Below are positions 5,951-6,482 of a stretch of DNA of 6,482 bases, piece after piece. The number at the start of each line of letters is the position of its first letter. The stretch's first letter is position 1. The DNA is from Rubrobacter sp. Lineage in GTDB: Bacteria; Actinomycetota; Rubrobacteria; Rubrobacterales; Rubrobacteraceae. Made by a program: the position numbers and the translations under genes. The stretch covers positions 1-6,482 of the forward strand of contig JADDPV010000272.1 in the NCBI GenBank assembly GCA_016781705.1. The letters are read 5' to 3'. A model generated the notes under the pieces. It saw only the letters and a list, made by a program, of their open reading frames with translations, had not been told where the DNA came from and made no database searches.

Positions 5951-5981
5951 GCCGAAGTTGCGGCCCCGGGCTGCGTTCGGT
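5951..5981 (+). terminator. GC-rich hairpin after the polymerase gene, possible terminator
   Basis: CCGAA (5952-5956) pairs with TTCGG (5976-5980). An inner stem, GCGGCC (5960-5965) with GGCTGC (5969-5974), has one G-U pair and a 3-nt loop; the two stems are separated by a small asymmetric internal loop. It begins 6 bp after the stop codon, where an operon terminator is expected, but is followed by ATCATAAAG rather than a T tract. It may be a weak or Rho-assisted terminator or an mRNA 3' stabiliser. Confidence 0.35.
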
Positions 5982-6482
5982 ATCATAAAGTTACAAGCGT
6001 AGTACCGCGATTTCCGTTATGTCAGGCATGTCTTCGGGAGCTTGTGGTTGGCGTTCGGTCACTCTCCGTTCTTGGGGATGGTGTTGACCGTTGATCGGCC
6101 GTAATGCCATCGAGTCCCTTCGGGTTTGCCGGGCCGTGTCGCGCGCACGCACGAACAGGGGTGGAGTTTCCCTCAGATCCGAGGTGCCCCTCGAGATCGA
6201 GGTGACAGCCCGCCGCCAGGGTTCCGGCCGCGATCCCTTCCAGCACGAACCAGCTCCCACCCCCTCTAGAGAACCGCGCCGCCCTCGACGTCGGGCTGCC
6301 CATCAAACGGTTGCAATGGTTTATGTAACAATTGTTTCTATCATCGGTTGCTGCACTCGCCTGCCGTACGTGTTGAGGACCGGTATCGTAATATGTGTTC
6401 CAAGAGTCATGGAGATGGCTTCCTTCCTGCGGCAGCGCTTCTAACCCAGTCCGGCTTCTCTAGCGCGGACGATGGCCTGCGC
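5982..6482. other. Non-coding, lower-GC right flank with AT-rich minimum
   Basis: No frame here has a domain motif, a good ribosome binding site or coding-like third-position bias. By hand count GC is about 53-55% over 6001-6120 and about 42% over 6301-6360, against a clearly higher level in the genes. The AT-rich part holds TTGCAA (6311-6316), the perfect palindrome AACAATTGTT (6327-6336) and TATCAT (6339-6344), but these do not form a spaced promoter. A short inverted repeat, CCTCGA-GA-TCGAGG, lies at 6189-6202. No tRNA or CRISPR structure is seen. It may be an intergenic boundary, a decayed remnant or an unrecognised regulatory or attachment region. Confidence 0.4.

Noticed and set aside
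6084..6112. TTGACC promoter candidate at 6084-6089
   Set aside because: No -10-like hexamer occurs at 16-18 bp; the nearest AT-rich hexamer is only 12 bp away.
5991..6306. Two minus-strand open frames of 89 and 94 codons in the right flank
   Set aside because: Third-position GC is near background, there is no good ribosome binding site, and neither matches a family I know. The C-terminus ending DITEIAVLRL looks mildly protein-like, but that is not enough to call a gene.
5978..6391. Short direct repeat CGGTATC[A/G]TAA at 5978-5988 and 6381-6391
   Set aside because: Only 10 of 11 bases match in two copies, with no flanking similarity, so chance is likely.
6091..6444. 117-codon + strand open frame with a TTG start
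   Set aside because: No ribosome binding site, mixed composition that changes with the GC drop, and no motif.
6441..6482. Possible C-terminus of a minus-strand gene (AQAIVRAREAGLG then stop) entering from the right edge
   Set aside because: Only 13 codons are visible and another minus frame is also open, so it cannot be supported without flanking sequence.

Overview
The window reads as a high-GC bacterial mobile-element replication region (plasmid, integrative element or prophage). The coding strand has strongly GC-rich third positions with frequent AGG/AAG codons. This fits a Rubrobacter-like actinobacterium or another GC-rich, possibly thermophilic lineage, but no ribosomal or housekeeping gene is present to fix the taxon, so that is inference. 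All supported genes are on the + strand.

Layout: (1) Positions 1-111 are a non-coding leader with two tandem 18-bp iteron-like repeats cut by the left edge. (2) 112-1062 encodes an unrecognised 316-aa protein with a probable helix-turn-helix segment in its second half; a telomere-like G-tract lies inside its early codons. (3) 1139-1432 encodes a small MerR-type DNA-binding protein. Its start is overlapped by a perfect 7-bp dyad that encloses a -10-like hexamer. (4) 1489-3951 encodes an 820-aa primase/helicase-like protein: a TOPRIM-like DUF3854-type N-terminus, a DUF3987-type P-loop NTPase core and a C-terminal winged-helix-like region. (5) 3948-5945, overlapping the previous stop by ATGA, encodes a 665-aa family A DNA polymerase with intact 3'-5' exonuclease motifs, no 5' nuclease, and a TubC-docking-like N-terminus. 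(6) 5946-6482 holds no convincing gene: a GC-rich hairpin just after the polymerase, then lower-GC sequence with an AT-rich minimum near 6311-6345.

Together genes 4 and 5 look like a translationally coupled replication cassette: priming and ATPase/helicase-like functions followed by a proofreading polymerase. The two upstream DNA-binding proteins are candidates for control or initiation.

The most striking signal is a DNA motif, TGACGCC, present 11 times exactly plus one near copy. All copies lie in two roughly 111-bp arrays in the protein linkers on either side of the DUF3987 domain. The arrays are mirror images with the same architecture (two units, 21-bp gap, one opposed unit, 36/37-bp gap, three units), yet the spacer sequences are unrelated and the motif is read in different frames. 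That points to a DNA-level function embedded in the gene, such as initiator binding, an internal origin or a recombination site.
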